Positions 27,126-35,777 of a stretch of 64,000 nt of DNA are shown here, in pieces. Location of the stretch: the NCBI GenBank assembly GCA_964452915.1, contig CAYVNW010000005.1, forward strand, positions 21,806 through 85,805, read 5' to 3'. A program made the position numbers and the translations under genes. This DNA is from Colivivens sp964452915. GTDB taxonomy: Bacteria > Bacteroidota > Bacteroidia > Bacteroidales > Bacteroidaceae. The notes beneath the pieces are model-generated. The model saw only the letters and a program-made list of their open reading frames with translations, searched no databases and was not told the origin of the DNA. How positions within the stretch are numbered: position 1 is the first letter of the stretch; the number at the start of each line of letters is the position of its first letter.

Positions 27126-29126
27126 TCACCACCATTCCACGCCGCCGTTCCCGTCGATAAGGAACGGACGCTCGTCCATTCCCCTGGTGTAATCCCTCAG
27201 CCACATCAGTGCGCCTTTGGGAACGCCATCGAAGCTGAGGACGTTTGACTCCGCCTTCCTGATTCCGCATGACTCCCACTTGTTGCCCTCTCCCCAGTAA
27301 AACAGCTCGTATGTATCGCCAGGCCTGATGTCGTTGTCGTCGCTCCTCGGCACAATGCGGACGGACGATACGCAGACGGGCCTTCCCATGTCCATGCCTA
27401 CCCAGCCGCTGTCTGGCTCCCCGCATTCGAAGTTGGTGAGTGGGTCACCGTCAAAGGCGCGGGCAGCGACGCTGTCGTCTGCGGCGCTGCTCATAACCCT
27501 TCCGGTCATAATGGAGTCGTTGCCGTCGAAGAACGCAATCTCTGCGATATTGCCGTAGCTCCCGTTAGGGGAGAGATAGCGCCAGTAGCGGAACTTCCTG
27601 TCCGTGCCGGTCGGAATCCTGTCGGGTACGTACACGTCGTCTATTCTGTATATGGTAAGGGAGTCGGAAAAGTCTCGGTGGTTCGCCCCCTGTATCTTCC
27701 CGTGCAGGATCCTGTACCTCATCTCCATGACGTTCCTTGACTGGAAGTACTTACGCCGCACCGTTACAGTGCGCCTGTGCGCAGTGTCAGGTGTTATGTA
27801 AGTGACAGCACCGTCAGGCTTGAGTATGAACGGTCTTGACACAGGACGCAGATCCTCTCCGTCATATCCTAACGCTATATATAGTATGTTGCGCCCCATG
27901 TCACGGAACCGTGCCGTACCTCCTTCGATCGTCCCGTAGTCTACGACGCTCCAGTCGCTTCCCGTTCCAGTGAATGTGGCTATATAGGCGTATGTTTCGG
28001 ATGGGGTGAAGCTGTCGGGCAGTGGAATCTCTACGTCGGCGGTTCTGAAATACCGTGACGTGACATCAGTCTGGCAGAGACTGAACGGGTACTTATACTC
28101 CGACTCCTCCATATACCTCTTCCTCTCCCTGTTGACGGTGAAGGTGTTCCTGTATACCTTCGGAATGCGCTTGTCGGTGAAGAACGCCGTTCCGAAGGCG
28201 GACGACACGTCCCACTCCGATGTCAGCTCCTCGCCCCGGCTGTTTAGTATAGTGACCCAGCTGTGTCCCGCCCTGAAGCGTCCCCAGTACGGTGTCTCGT
28301 CGATCACACATGGTATTCCGACGCTTCTCAGCGTGAGCACCGACAGCACCACGTAGTCGGTGCAGACCCCGAACGTGAAGTGAGGCAGGGTGCCCGCGCT
28401 GAGGAACGGGTGTGTCCTCTCGCTGTATATTCCGAACGGCCTTATCTTACGTTGTATCTCGCGGTTGACCGTGTTGGCGGCGTTGACGGCTGTGCCGTAG
28501 GCGTCATCGTCATGCGGCATGGAACGGAGGTCGGAAGTGAACGCCTCATACAGGGAGTCACGCCAGCTGTCCAACGACTGCAGCTCGACCGCCTTGTATG
28601 GGAGCAGCCACTCGCAGAACTCGTCGAATGTCAGATGGTCGGCCCAGGGACGGCTCCTCCATTGGTCAAATGCCTGGTCTATGTTTTTGATGAGAAATTT
28701 CGCCGTGATAATCTTTGGGTCGCTTATGGTGTCTTCTTCCAAACCCGCATACTTCTCCTTGTAGATATGGAGCAGCGAGTCGTACTGTTCCCACGGACTT
28801 AATCCGGAGAGGAACAATGCCCGTGCCGTCGCATAATAATTGTCTATTCCTTTCCCTCTATAGGAGTAATGTTCCGGCAGATTCTCTATAAGGAACTGTG
28901 CTGCGGCAAGTTTGGCGGAATCGTCCTTGTAATGCCCAAGCACTCTCTCAAGTTCGCCCCTGTTTCCTCCTGCGGCATTCAGTGCGGCCTCCAGACTTCC
29001 TTCTTCCGGGGAGCATGAGAAGACGAAGAATGCCAATACGATCGTCTGCGACAAGAACGCCGCTGCATTAAGCAGGTCATGCAGGACTTCGGCTCTCCCG
29101 TGCTTGTATGTTGGGTCCTCTTTCAT
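27126..29126 (-). CDS. lipoprotein with transglutaminase-like and F5/8 type C-like domains
   Basis: 666 residues. A late-starting signal (FLSQTIVLAFFVFSC) implies lipidation near residue 38. A helical region leads to the transglutaminase-like core: Cys in FGVCTDYVVLSVLTLRSVG (~255), His in RAGHSWVTIL (~290) and Asp in SEWDVSSAFG (~305). Beta domains follow, ending in a discoidin-like segment (ARAFDGDPLTNFECG, GWVGMDMGRPVCVSSVRIV). Similar Bacteroidales proteins occur in polysaccharide and surface loci. It is the first gene of the island-1 transcript. G+C-rich compared with flanking core genes. Confidence 0.75.
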   Translation of the reverse strand: MKEDPTYKHGRAEVLHDLLNAAAFLSQTIVLAFFVFSCSPEEGSLEAALNAAGGNRGELERVLGHYKDDSAKLAAAQFLIENLPEHYSYRGKGIDNYYATARALFLSGLSPWEQYDSLLHIYKEKYAGLEEDTISDPKIITAKFLIKNIDQAFDQWRSRPWADHLTFDEFCEWLLPYKAVELQSLDSWRDSLYEAFTSDLRSMPHDDDAYGTAVNAANTVNREIQRKIRPFGIYSERTHPFLSAGTLPHFTFGVCTDYVVLSVLTLRSVGIPCVIDETPYWGRFRAGHSWVTILNSRGEELTSEWDVSSAFGTAFFTDKRIPKVYRNTFTVNRERKRYMEESEYKYPFSLCQTDVTSRYFRTADVEIPLPDSFTPSETYAYIATFTGTGSDWSVVDYGTIEGGTARFRDMGRNILYIALGYDGEDLRPVSRPFILKPDGAVTYITPDTAHRRTVTVRRKYFQSRNVMEMRYRILHGKIQGANHRDFSDSLTIYRIDDVYVPDRIPTGTDRKFRYWRYLSPNGSYGNIAEIAFFDGNDSIMTGRVMSSAADDSVAARAFDGDPLTNFECGEPDSGWVGMDMGRPVCVSSVRIVPRSDDNDIRPGDTYELFYWGEGNKWESCGIRKAESNVLSFDGVPKGALMWLRDYTRGMDERPFLIDGNGGVEWW

Positions 29127-29199
29127 AATTACTGTTTTCAGTTATTAGTTGTTGATATATATCTTTGCTTTGAATATTCGATCGTGGCGAATGATGCCG

Positions 29200-29207
29200 C
29201 AAATATA
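29200..29207 (-). promoter_or_regulatory. -7 box for the island-1 operon
   Basis: TATATTTG on the minus strand fits TAnnTTTG and lies 73 bases before the ATG at 29126. No -33 TTTG at normal spacing. Confidence 0.45.
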
Positions 29208-29653
29208 AATGAATTTAATTTTATAAAAAATATTGTATCAAAATTACAAGTATTCGTATCACATTCTATATACGGGCGGTCGTCGTGCACATTTAATCAT
29301 TGGATTATTAAGGAATAATGAGCTGATGTCATTAGTACAAACCCGTGATTTGTCCTGTATCTCTTGCCTGTATTTATATGTACATTCTTCTCTATGCATT
29401 ATTAAATGTTGTCATTTATTCCGTTGTTACTAATCACGTCTCTGGTTGAGAGAAAAGCGCCAATCCGTCCGGAAGGTCATCAATAAGCTTTATCTATGAG
29501 AAAAACTGCCCGCCGGACGTTTGGCGTGTACTCCGCTATTTTCCGATGGAATCGACGTACATGGCGGCTTGCACTGTCATTCGCTTCGCAGATAATCGGC
29601 GGCGTCATGGCATAGTTCAAGCAAGCTTAGCTATGCTTATCTGACTTGCACGA
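29208..29653. other. gene-free spacer upstream of island-1 operon
   Basis: About 446 bases, AT-rich near the operon promoter and more mixed towards 29500-29650. No convincing coding frame on either strand, no tRNA and no repeat matched elsewhere in the window. It separates the promoter of the transglutaminase-like gene from the 3' end of the intact DUF3244-like gene, which is transcribed the same way. Confidence 0.5.
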
Positions 29654-30058
29654 TTATTCCAACAGGAAGGTTCCCTCGTACATGGTACCGCCTACCATTA
29701 TTGTAATTGTATACGTACCCGGTGTGAGTCCGTCGAGTGGCACCTGGCACTTGCCGACGGAGTCGAACAGGCAGGAACCTTGTAGCCGTAACTCCCCGTC
29801 CTCACTGTAGATGGAGTAGCTGACTGGTTCTGCACCTTGATAATAAAAGATGAGCGAGTCGGTGTCCCCCTCGTCCTCGAGTTCCAGATACAGCAGGTAT
29901 CTGCTTGGCATGTGGGACGAACCTCCGCCACCATTGCTTTTAGGGACGGGGTCTATTGGAATGGGTGTGCCGGCGACCATGTCGCTGTTGTAAGCATTGG
30001 CGATGAAAAGGCATAACGCTATTAGCACGCCTTTGAGTTTGTTTGTAATCAAACACAT
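29654..30058 (-). CDS. small secreted protein, DUF3244-like
   Basis: 134 residues. A signal peptide (KLKGVLIALCLFIANAYNSD) is followed by a Gly/Pro/Ser linker (PIPIDPVPKSNGGGGSS). A small beta-sandwich ends in LDGLTPGTYTITIMVGGTMY and EGTFLLE, typical of DUF3244, a family of short exported Bacteroidales proteins of unknown role. Its 5' end lies in the right arm of the long inverted repeat; the left arm carries a truncated copy. Confidence 0.65.
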   Translation of the reverse strand: MCLITNKLKGVLIALCLFIANAYNSDMVAGTPIPIDPVPKSNGGGGSSHMPSRYLLYLELEDEGDTDSLIFYYQGAEPVSYSIYSEDGELRLQGSCLFDSVGKCQVPLDGLTPGTYTITIMVGGTMYEGTFLLE

Positions 30059-30408
30059 ATAAATTCTATTCTTTTGGTTGATGCGGCAAAAATACGCTAT
30101 ATGTTTTTACTCTGCAAGAAAAAGTTGTTTCAAATTGCAACATGAAACAACGGCATTTTGTTGTGTGCCTTTGATGTCTTGAAGGCATTGAATATAAAAA
30201 TGTTATGAAAGAAGGGCCATTGAGCGAAAATGTCATAATTTGCTTTCTATGAAACAAACGGGTAAGATAGCCATATTTCTTATGGAATAATTTGCGATAG
30301 AATCATGAATTATTACTATCTATGCTGCAGATTAAAACTTTATAGTGATGGCTCATGAAACAAAAAGGCTGAAAATTTTTATTTGCCTTGCGGTTTTGGT
30401 CTGTTTTT
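29949..30408. repeat. right arm of 460-bp perfect inverted repeat
   Basis: Reverse complement of 20852-21311 without a mismatch in the segments compared. Holds the start of the DUF3244-like gene (leftward), a divergent spacer with promoter, and the start of the TPR-like lipoprotein gene (rightward). The two arms enclose about 8.6 kb. Confidence 0.92.
30087..30118 (-). promoter_or_regulatory. promoter of DUF3244-like gene in right repeat arm
   Basis: Minus-strand CTTG (30115-30118), 20 bp, TATTTTTG (30087-30094), 28 bases before ATG 30058. Confidence 0.6.
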
Positions 30409-30638
30409 TATGTCAGGATGAGGGCTATATGGTCAACCGTTTGGATAGTATAACGTCGGAGGCGGACACAAATCCACAGCATGCAATAGAGAGATTAGAT
30501 TCGTTGGGTATTGATGTGCGCAACTGCTCAGAAGCGTTGGCAATGAAATACCAACTGGTCAAGATCCGTCTGCATGACAAGGCGTACCTTGTGGCAACGT
30601 CGGATATAACGATTCTGCTGAACCTAAATAAGTGCTGA
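30348..30638 (+). pseudogene. truncated TPR-type lipoprotein
   Basis: 96 codons from ATG 30348: signal sequence (KRLKIFICLAVLVCFLC), then MVNRLDSITSEADTNPQHAI and KYQLVKIRLHDKAYLVATSD. This matches the start of a Bacteroidales family with ~500-residue TPR proteins, some with a C-terminal DNA-binding domain. The homology stops after about residue 85 and the frame ends ILLNLNKC, so most of the gene is lost. The residue before the lipobox Cys is Leu here and Ser in the left-arm copy. Family assignment is from pattern only. Confidence 0.6.
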
Positions 30639-30660
30639 ATGTGCAAGGCACCATACTATG

Positions 30661-30704
30661 AAAAGCCCCAATGAGCACTGATTGGACGGCAGTGCAGATT
30701 GGGG
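30661..30704 (-). terminator. strong hairpin terminator after argF'
   Basis: CCCCAAT (30666-30672) pairs with ATTGGGG (30698-30704), then GA/AG opposed, then GCACTG (30675-30680) pairs with CAGTGC (30690-30695) around a 9-base loop. Read on the minus strand the stem is followed by CTTTTC, so it should terminate the argF' transcript; it may also stop the + fragment at 30638. Confidence 0.75.
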
Positions 30705-30759
30705 TGTTAGAGTGTGTGGTTGCTGACTCTTTCGCAAACGGTTCAATTGAGAGAGTCAT

Positions 30760-31722
30760 CTATAATGTTTCCAGCATTCGTTTAATAACCACTTCGGCTG
30801 AAATTTCCCTGTTAGCAGCTTCTGGTATAACTAAACTTGTAGGCGACTCTATTACGGAATCGGTTACAATCATGTTGCGCCGGACGGGCAGGCAGTGCAT
30901 GAAAAACGCGTTGTTCGTGACAGCCATGTGTTTGTCGTCGACCGTCCATGACATGTCTTTGCTAATTACCTTACCATAGTCGTCAGGACGTGTCACTCCC
31001 GGGCAGCTCCAATTCTTTGCATAGATGAAATCCGCACCTTCAAAAGCCTTCATTTGGTCATATTCAACTTTTGCGTCGCCTACGAATTTCGGGTCGAGTT
31101 CATAGCCCTTTGGATGTGTAATGACAAAATCTACATTTGCTGCGTTCATCCATTGTGCAAATGAGTTTGGCACCGCCTGTGGCAGAGCTTTTGGATGCGG
31201 AGCCCACGATAATACGACCTTTGGGCGTTCAGTGCGCTTATACTCCTCGATTGTAATAAGGTCTGCAAAACTCTGCAAAGGGTGAACCGTGGCACTTTCC
31301 ATAAAGAACACAGGTCTGCCGCTATACTTAATAAACTGGTTTAGTATCTTTTCTTCATAGTCATCAGTACGATTTTTAAACGTAGCAAAACTGCGGACAC
31401 CTATGATATCGCAATAACACCCCATGACAGGAATAGCTTCGAGCAAGTGCTCACTTTTGTCTCCATCCATAACCACCCCACGTTCGGTTTCCAATTTCCA
31501 TGCGCCTTGATTTACATCCAAGACGATAACATTCATGCCAAGATTCATGGCTGCTTTCTGTGTGCTCAGACGTGTGCGAAGGCTGTTATTGAAGAATATG
31601 AGCAATGCAGTTTTGTTCCGTCCCAGCTCATTGTACTTGAAACGGTCTTTCTTTATTTCAAAGGCTTCCTTTAATGCTTGGTCAAGGTCGCCGATATCCG
31701 ATACGTTTTGAAATACTCTCAT
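30760..31722 (-). CDS. argF': N-succinylornithine carbamoyltransferase
   Basis: 320-residue transcarbamylase that carbamoylates N-succinyl-L-ornithine in the succinylated arginine pathway of Bacteroidetes. The carbamoyl-phosphate loop reads FFNNSLRTRLST near residue 48 and the C-terminal FMHCLPVRRN has the HCLP motif near 275. The length and the segment DGDKSEHLLEAIPVMG match this subfamily rather than ordinary ornithine carbamoyltransferase. Last gene of a five-gene minus-strand run; 14 bases after the PfkB gene. Confidence 0.9.
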   Translation of the reverse strand: MRVFQNVSDIGDLDQALKEAFEIKKDRFKYNELGRNKTALLIFFNNSLRTRLSTQKAAMNLGMNVIVLDVNQGAWKLETERGVVMDGDKSEHLLEAIPVMGCYCDIIGVRSFATFKNRTDDYEEKILNQFIKYSGRPVFFMESATVHPLQSFADLITIEEYKRTERPKVVLSWAPHPKALPQAVPNSFAQWMNAANVDFVITHPKGYELDPKFVGDAKVEYDQMKAFEGADFIYAKNWSCPGVTRPDDYGKVISKDMSWTVDDKHMAVTNNAFFMHCLPVRRNMIVTDSVIESPTSLVIPEAANREISAEVVIKRMLETL

Positions 31723-31736
31723 AATACTATTTTGTT

Positions 31737-32690
31737 TTAATCAAACAGTGATGTTTTTTGTTGGATGCCAAGATACTGTTGTGCATACTCCTTTGATATG
31801 GAATTGTTTAGGCTCTGGCATACATGGGCGGAGAAGTCGATAGCATACTTCATAATGTTATCCCACTGTTGCTCACTCATGTCTTGAACAGTTTCCTTTG
31901 TTATGTTTTCCTTAACTAAACCGTAAATAATTCCGGCGTTGAAGTTGTCACCTGCACCAATCGTGCTTACTGTCTGAACTTTCTTAACGGGATAATTCTT
32001 TTTGACACGTGGAGAAATCAGATGTACACTCTTGCTTCCATCGGTACAAATCATGTTTTTGCAATAGAAATCAATTTCGTCTTGATATACTCGATCAGGA
32101 TTATCATCTCCAAACATGTTGTTTATATCCTCGGTGGAACCGCGCACGATATCGGCATATTCAAGGTTTTCGAGAATATCCGGATACAATTTCATCGCCT
32201 CACCTTTATGAGTGCTACGGAAATTAAAATCGTAGAATATAATAGCATCTTTACTCTTGGCGTAATTAAGAAACTCCTTTACTTTACTGCGAAGCACTGG
32301 ATTGAGAACGAAGTATGAGCCCATTATCACAATATCGTTTTTCTCAATACGTGGCCATATAACATCAAGACGAGCTTTTGGGTAATCCTTGTAGAACTCA
32401 TAGTCGGCATCGTTGTTCTCATCAAGCCATGCCAACGACAGTGGTGTGCGTCCGTCATAATAAACACATACGTTTTCATTATTTACACCATTGTCCTCCA
32501 AGAAATCGAGAATTATTTTGCCCACCTTGTCGTTTCCTGTCTCGCTGATAAAAGTGACATCCAGCCCAAGACGCCCAAGTGTTATGACGGAGTTGAATAC
32601 AGAGCCGCCTGGTACCGCTGTTGTGGGTTGTCCATTCTTAAAGATGATATCCATTATGGTTTCACCTATACCTATAATTTTTCGTTTCAT
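31737..32690 (-). CDS. PfkB-family carbohydrate kinase
   Basis: 317 residues, ribokinase fold. It begins KIIGIGETIMDIIFKNGQP. PGGSVFNSVITLGRLGLDV near residue 27 is the sugar-binding PfkB signature 1, and STIGAGDNFNAGIIYGL near 240 is the anion hole with catalytic Asp. Likely a fructokinase or another hexose kinase; substrate is undetermined. It lies 13 bases after the LOG gene. Confidence 0.88.
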   Translation of the reverse strand: MKRKIIGIGETIMDIIFKNGQPTTAVPGGSVFNSVITLGRLGLDVTFISETGNDKVGKIILDFLEDNGVNNENVCVYYDGRTPLSLAWLDENNDADYEFYKDYPKARLDVIWPRIEKNDIVIMGSYFVLNPVLRSKVKEFLNYAKSKDAIIFYDFNFRSTHKGEAMKLYPDILENLEYADIVRGSTEDINNMFGDDNPDRVYQDEIDFYCKNMICTDGSKSVHLISPRVKKNYPVKKVQTVSTIGAGDNFNAGIIYGLVKENITKETVQDMSEQQWDNIMKYAIDFSAHVCQSLNNSISKEYAQQYLGIQQKTSLFD

Positions 32691-32703
32691 GTTGTTTTTT
32701 ATT

Positions 32704-33264
32704 TTATTCTATCTTTAGGTTCCCGATTATTGTTGTTACGTCATCAAGTGTATTTGCTTTTATGACATACTCTGATATAGATTTGTTTTGTACACCTGTC
32801 TTTTGCATGTTGTCGAGCATTGAGAATAGTCCATTCCAAAAGCCATCTATATTCCAAAAGATTACTTTCTTCGATCCAATGCCGATTGAATCCTCAGCAA
32901 TGACAGTGAATGCCTCATCGAGTGTCCCTACACTACCAGGCATCGCAATCATTACGTCACTGATCTTATTTATCCAGGCCTTACGGTCCGACAAATTCTC
33001 TGTGGGAATACGTATGCCGATAAGATCACTGACCATCTTCTTGTCTATCAGAATTTTGGGAACGACACCTATAATATTAATGCTTCCGGCATTTTTTACT
33101 CCTCTGGCAACCGATTCCATCAATCCGCAGTTTGCACCTCCATATACGAGTGTTTTACCTGCCTTGCCGATCCATTCACCCAATCTCTCTGCCTCTTTAT
33201 AGTATTCAGAAGGCAGATTGTCAGACGATGAGCAAAAGACTCCTATTTTTTCTATTCCTTTCAT
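32704..33264 (-). CDS. LOG family protein (nucleoside 5'-monophosphate phosphoribohydrolase-like)
   Basis: 186 residues, Rossmann-like. It has VYGGANCGLMESVARG near residue 40 and MPGSVGTLDEAFTVI near 110, a variant of the LOG motif PGGxGTxxE with Ser at the second Gly. Family members split nucleoside monophosphates to base and ribose 5-phosphate. Part of the five-gene unit; neighbours give no specific substrate. Confidence 0.85.
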   Translation of the reverse strand: MKGIEKIGVFCSSSDNLPSEYYKEAERLGEWIGKAGKTLVYGGANCGLMESVARGVKNAGSINIIGVVPKILIDKKMVSDLIGIRIPTENLSDRKAWINKISDVMIAMPGSVGTLDEAFTVIAEDSIGIGSKKVIFWNIDGFWNGLFSMLDNMQKTGVQNKSISEYVIKANTLDDVTTIIGNLKIE

Positions 33265-33291
33265 CCTTATTAATATTCATGATTATTGATT

Positions 33292-34047
33292 TTATAATTC
33301 AATATCCAATTCAACCGGACAATGATCAGAGCCGTAAATATCTGTATGTATCTTTGCATCGATGAGTTTGTCTTTTATCCTTTCAGAACAAACGAAGTAA
33401 TCAATTCTCCATCCAGCATTTTTCTCACGTGCGTGGAATCGATACGACCACCATGAGTAGATATCCTTCAGGTTAGGGTAGAAGTACCGGAAACTATCGA
33501 TAAAACCGGAATCGAGCAATTTTGTAAATTTCTCTCGTTCCTCATCCGTGAATCCGGCGTTTCTTCTGTTTGTTTTCGGGTTCTTTATATCTATTTCTTC
33601 ATGTGCCACATTCATATCTCCACATATAATTACAGGTTTATGCTTATCTAAACCGATAAGATAAGATTGAAAATCCTGTTCCCACTTCATACGATATTCG
33701 AGTCGTCTTAGTCCGTCTTGTGAGTTTGGGGTATAGACATCTACTAAGAAGAATTTGTCCATTTCAAGTGTGATGACTCGACCTTCATGGTCGTGTTCGT
33801 CTATTCCGATACCATACGCTACATTTAGTGGTAATTGTTTTGTAAATATGGCGGTGCCTGAATACCCTTTCTTCTCTGCGTAATTCCAATAGGCTTTGTA
33901 CCCGGGAAAGGCAAGATCGGATTGCCCCTCTTGTACTTTGGTTTCTTGAAGGCAAAAGAAATCTGCGTTTAATTTCTCAAAAGTCTCTACAAAGCCCTTT
34001 TGGCAACATGCCCGAATGCCGTTGACATTCCATGAAATCAGTTTCAT
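33292..34047 (-). CDS. xth: exodeoxyribonuclease III
   Basis: 251-residue AP endonuclease / 3'-5' exonuclease of base excision repair. It starts at ATG 34047 (MKLISWNVNGIRAC); 16 extra codons upstream are open but not family-like. Active-site motifs are WNVNG, CLQETK (Glu), VYTPNSQ, ICGDMNVAHEEID, WWSYR and the final GSDHCPVELD (Asp-His). Length is normal. Confidence 0.95.
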   Translation of the reverse strand: MKLISWNVNGIRACCQKGFVETFEKLNADFFCLQETKVQEGQSDLAFPGYKAYWNYAEKKGYSGTAIFTKQLPLNVAYGIGIDEHDHEGRVITLEMDKFFLVDVYTPNSQDGLRRLEYRMKWEQDFQSYLIGLDKHKPVIICGDMNVAHEEIDIKNPKTNRRNAGFTDEEREKFTKLLDSGFIDSFRYFYPNLKDIYSWWSYRFHAREKNAGWRIDYFVCSERIKDKLIDAKIHTDIYGSDHCPVELDIEL

Positions 34048-34116
34048 AATCTTATTTAAAAACGGATGACCAAAGGCGTAACAGCCGATGGCCATCGTTA
34101 TAGATTCAATAATACC

Positions 34117-35613
34117 TTATTTTACATAAGAAGCGAAGTTTGTCTTGTGCATGTCTCCCTCACGTAGGAACGTGTCGTGCATTGCGAACGCAGCACTAAG
34201 TTTATGACAAGAGTGACCTTTATCAGCAATCTTGAGATAATCCCAAAGGAGCTGCTTATAGTCCGGGTGTGCACAGTTTTCGATGATTGTTTGTGCACGT
34301 TGCATTGGAGACTTCCCTCGTAGGTCCGCTACACCTTGTTCAGTTACGATTACATTCACATCATGCTCAGTGTGGTCCACATGGCTACAGAATGGCACTA
34401 TAGCTGATATTAATCCACCTTTGGCTACTGATGCGCAAGTAAAAATGGAGAGGAAGGCATTTCGTTCGAAATCACCGGATCCACCTATGCCATTCATCAT
34501 TTTTGTACCGCAGATTTGTGTGGAATTAGCATGTCCATAGATGTCGACTTCTATAGCGGTATTAATGGCAATAACGCCTAATCGACGTATAACTTCTGCG
34601 TTGTTTGATATCTCAGACTGGCGGAGGACCAATTTGTCCTTAAAGAAGTCTATGTTGTCATAAATACTGAGCAGTTTATCGTTGGTGACTGTTAGAGAGC
34701 AAGTTGATGCAGCCTTAACTTTTCCTTCGAACATCAAATCAACAATTGCGTTCTGAAGAACTTCAGTGTAGATTTCCAACTGCGGAATGTCTGGGTTGCT
34801 TCCAAGAGCATATAATATAGCATTTGCAGTTGTTCCCACACCGCTTTGGAGAGGCAGGAAACTTGGAGGGATTATGCCACGTTTTTTTTCTGACATAAGG
34901 AACTCAGCTACATTCTCTCCGATTTTATCGGTAATTGGATCTTCTCCTTTGAAACTCCTCGCCTCATCAGGAAGGTCGCATTCTACCACCCCAATAACTT
35001 TCTTTGGATCAATAGTCATGTAAGGAGTGCCAATGCGGTCGGTTACATGCTCGATAGGTATAGGCTTCCTGTAAGGTGGGTCGAGAGGTTCGTAAACATC
35101 ATGTATTCCAATAGATTTTGGTGAATGGAAAGCATTCAGTTCTAATATTATACCTTTCTTTGCCAACTTGGCAATTGTAGGAGATATACCGCCGGCAGCA
35201 GTCAAGTATACTTTGTCACCTTCAATAGCGCACACTTCAATGATTGCCCAATCCACATCACCAAGGAATCCATATCGAAGGTCTTGTGCCATCATACCGA
35301 GGTGAATATCGCTATAAGCCAATTCGCCTGCATTTACGTGTTTACGGAAATCAGGGTTTGTGGTATATGGGGCTCTGTAGCGAATCGCATGTTCGTTAGA
35401 GAGAATGCCGTCACACGACTGACCAGTGGAAGCGCCTGTAAACACTCCGATTTGGAATTCTCGTCCTGCTTCATGTTCTGCATGTGCTTTCTTTGCTATT
35501 TCAGCCGTAACTGCTTTTGCTGTGCCGGCAGGAGTAAATCCACTAAGAGCAATGTTATCGCCATTTTGGATTAATGCCGCTGCTTCTGCCGCTGTAATTC
35601 TTGTGAATGCCAT
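34117..35613 (-). CDS. acetyl-CoA hydrolase/transferase family, succinyl-CoA:acetate CoA-transferase type
   Basis: 498 residues. It shows the class I CoA-transferase features GAGS-like GAAST region as FTGASTGQSCDGIL, PLQSGVGTTANAIL, and the catalytic Glu in LEIYTEVLQNA near residue 290. Late motifs are TEQGVADLRGKSPMQRA and IGGSGDFERNAFLS. In fermenting Bacteroidales this enzyme exchanges CoA between succinyl-CoA or propionyl-CoA and acetate. First gene of the unit running to argF'. Confidence 0.9.
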   Translation of the reverse strand: MAFTRITAAEAAALIQNGDNIALSGFTPAGTAKAVTAEIAKKAHAEHEAGREFQIGVFTGASTGQSCDGILSNEHAIRYRAPYTTNPDFRKHVNAGELAYSDIHLGMMAQDLRYGFLGDVDWAIIEVCAIEGDKVYLTAAGGISPTIAKLAKKGIILELNAFHSPKSIGIHDVYEPLDPPYRKPIPIEHVTDRIGTPYMTIDPKKVIGVVECDLPDEARSFKGEDPITDKIGENVAEFLMSEKKRGIIPPSFLPLQSGVGTTANAILYALGSNPDIPQLEIYTEVLQNAIVDLMFEGKVKAASTCSLTVTNDKLLSIYDNIDFFKDKLVLRQSEISNNAEVIRRLGVIAINTAIEVDIYGHANSTQICGTKMMNGIGGSGDFERNAFLSIFTCASVAKGGLISAIVPFCSHVDHTEHDVNVIVTEQGVADLRGKSPMQRAQTIIENCAHPDYKQLLWDYLKIADKGHSCHKLSAAFAMHDTFLREGDMHKTNFASYVK

Positions 35614-35649
35614 ATTATATACTGTTTATTATAATAGTTATCTAATTTG

Positions 35650-35657
35650 CAAAGATA
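35650..35657 (-). promoter_or_regulatory. -7 box for CoA-transferase gene
   Basis: TATCTTTG on the minus strand, 36 bases before ATG 35613; a TTTG lies at 35680-35683 with a long 22-bp spacer. Confidence 0.55.
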
Positions 35658-35777
35658 CGAAATTCAAATTATATGTAAGCAAAAAAACAACAAAATGTTA
35701 ATTATGTATCGTGTTATGTTTGCTTATGCGATGCTTTATATCATTCCCAATGTAAGTCGATATACGTAATTACATCT

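Noticed and set aside
27025..27426. Minus-strand open frame inside the transglutaminase gene
   Set aside because: It is an Arg-rich out-of-frame shadow of a G+C-rich gene.
20852..30408. Composite transposon with terminal inverted repeats
   Set aside because: The arms contain gene starts and promoters, no transposase or integrase is encoded inside, and no short target-site duplication is evident at the outer ends.
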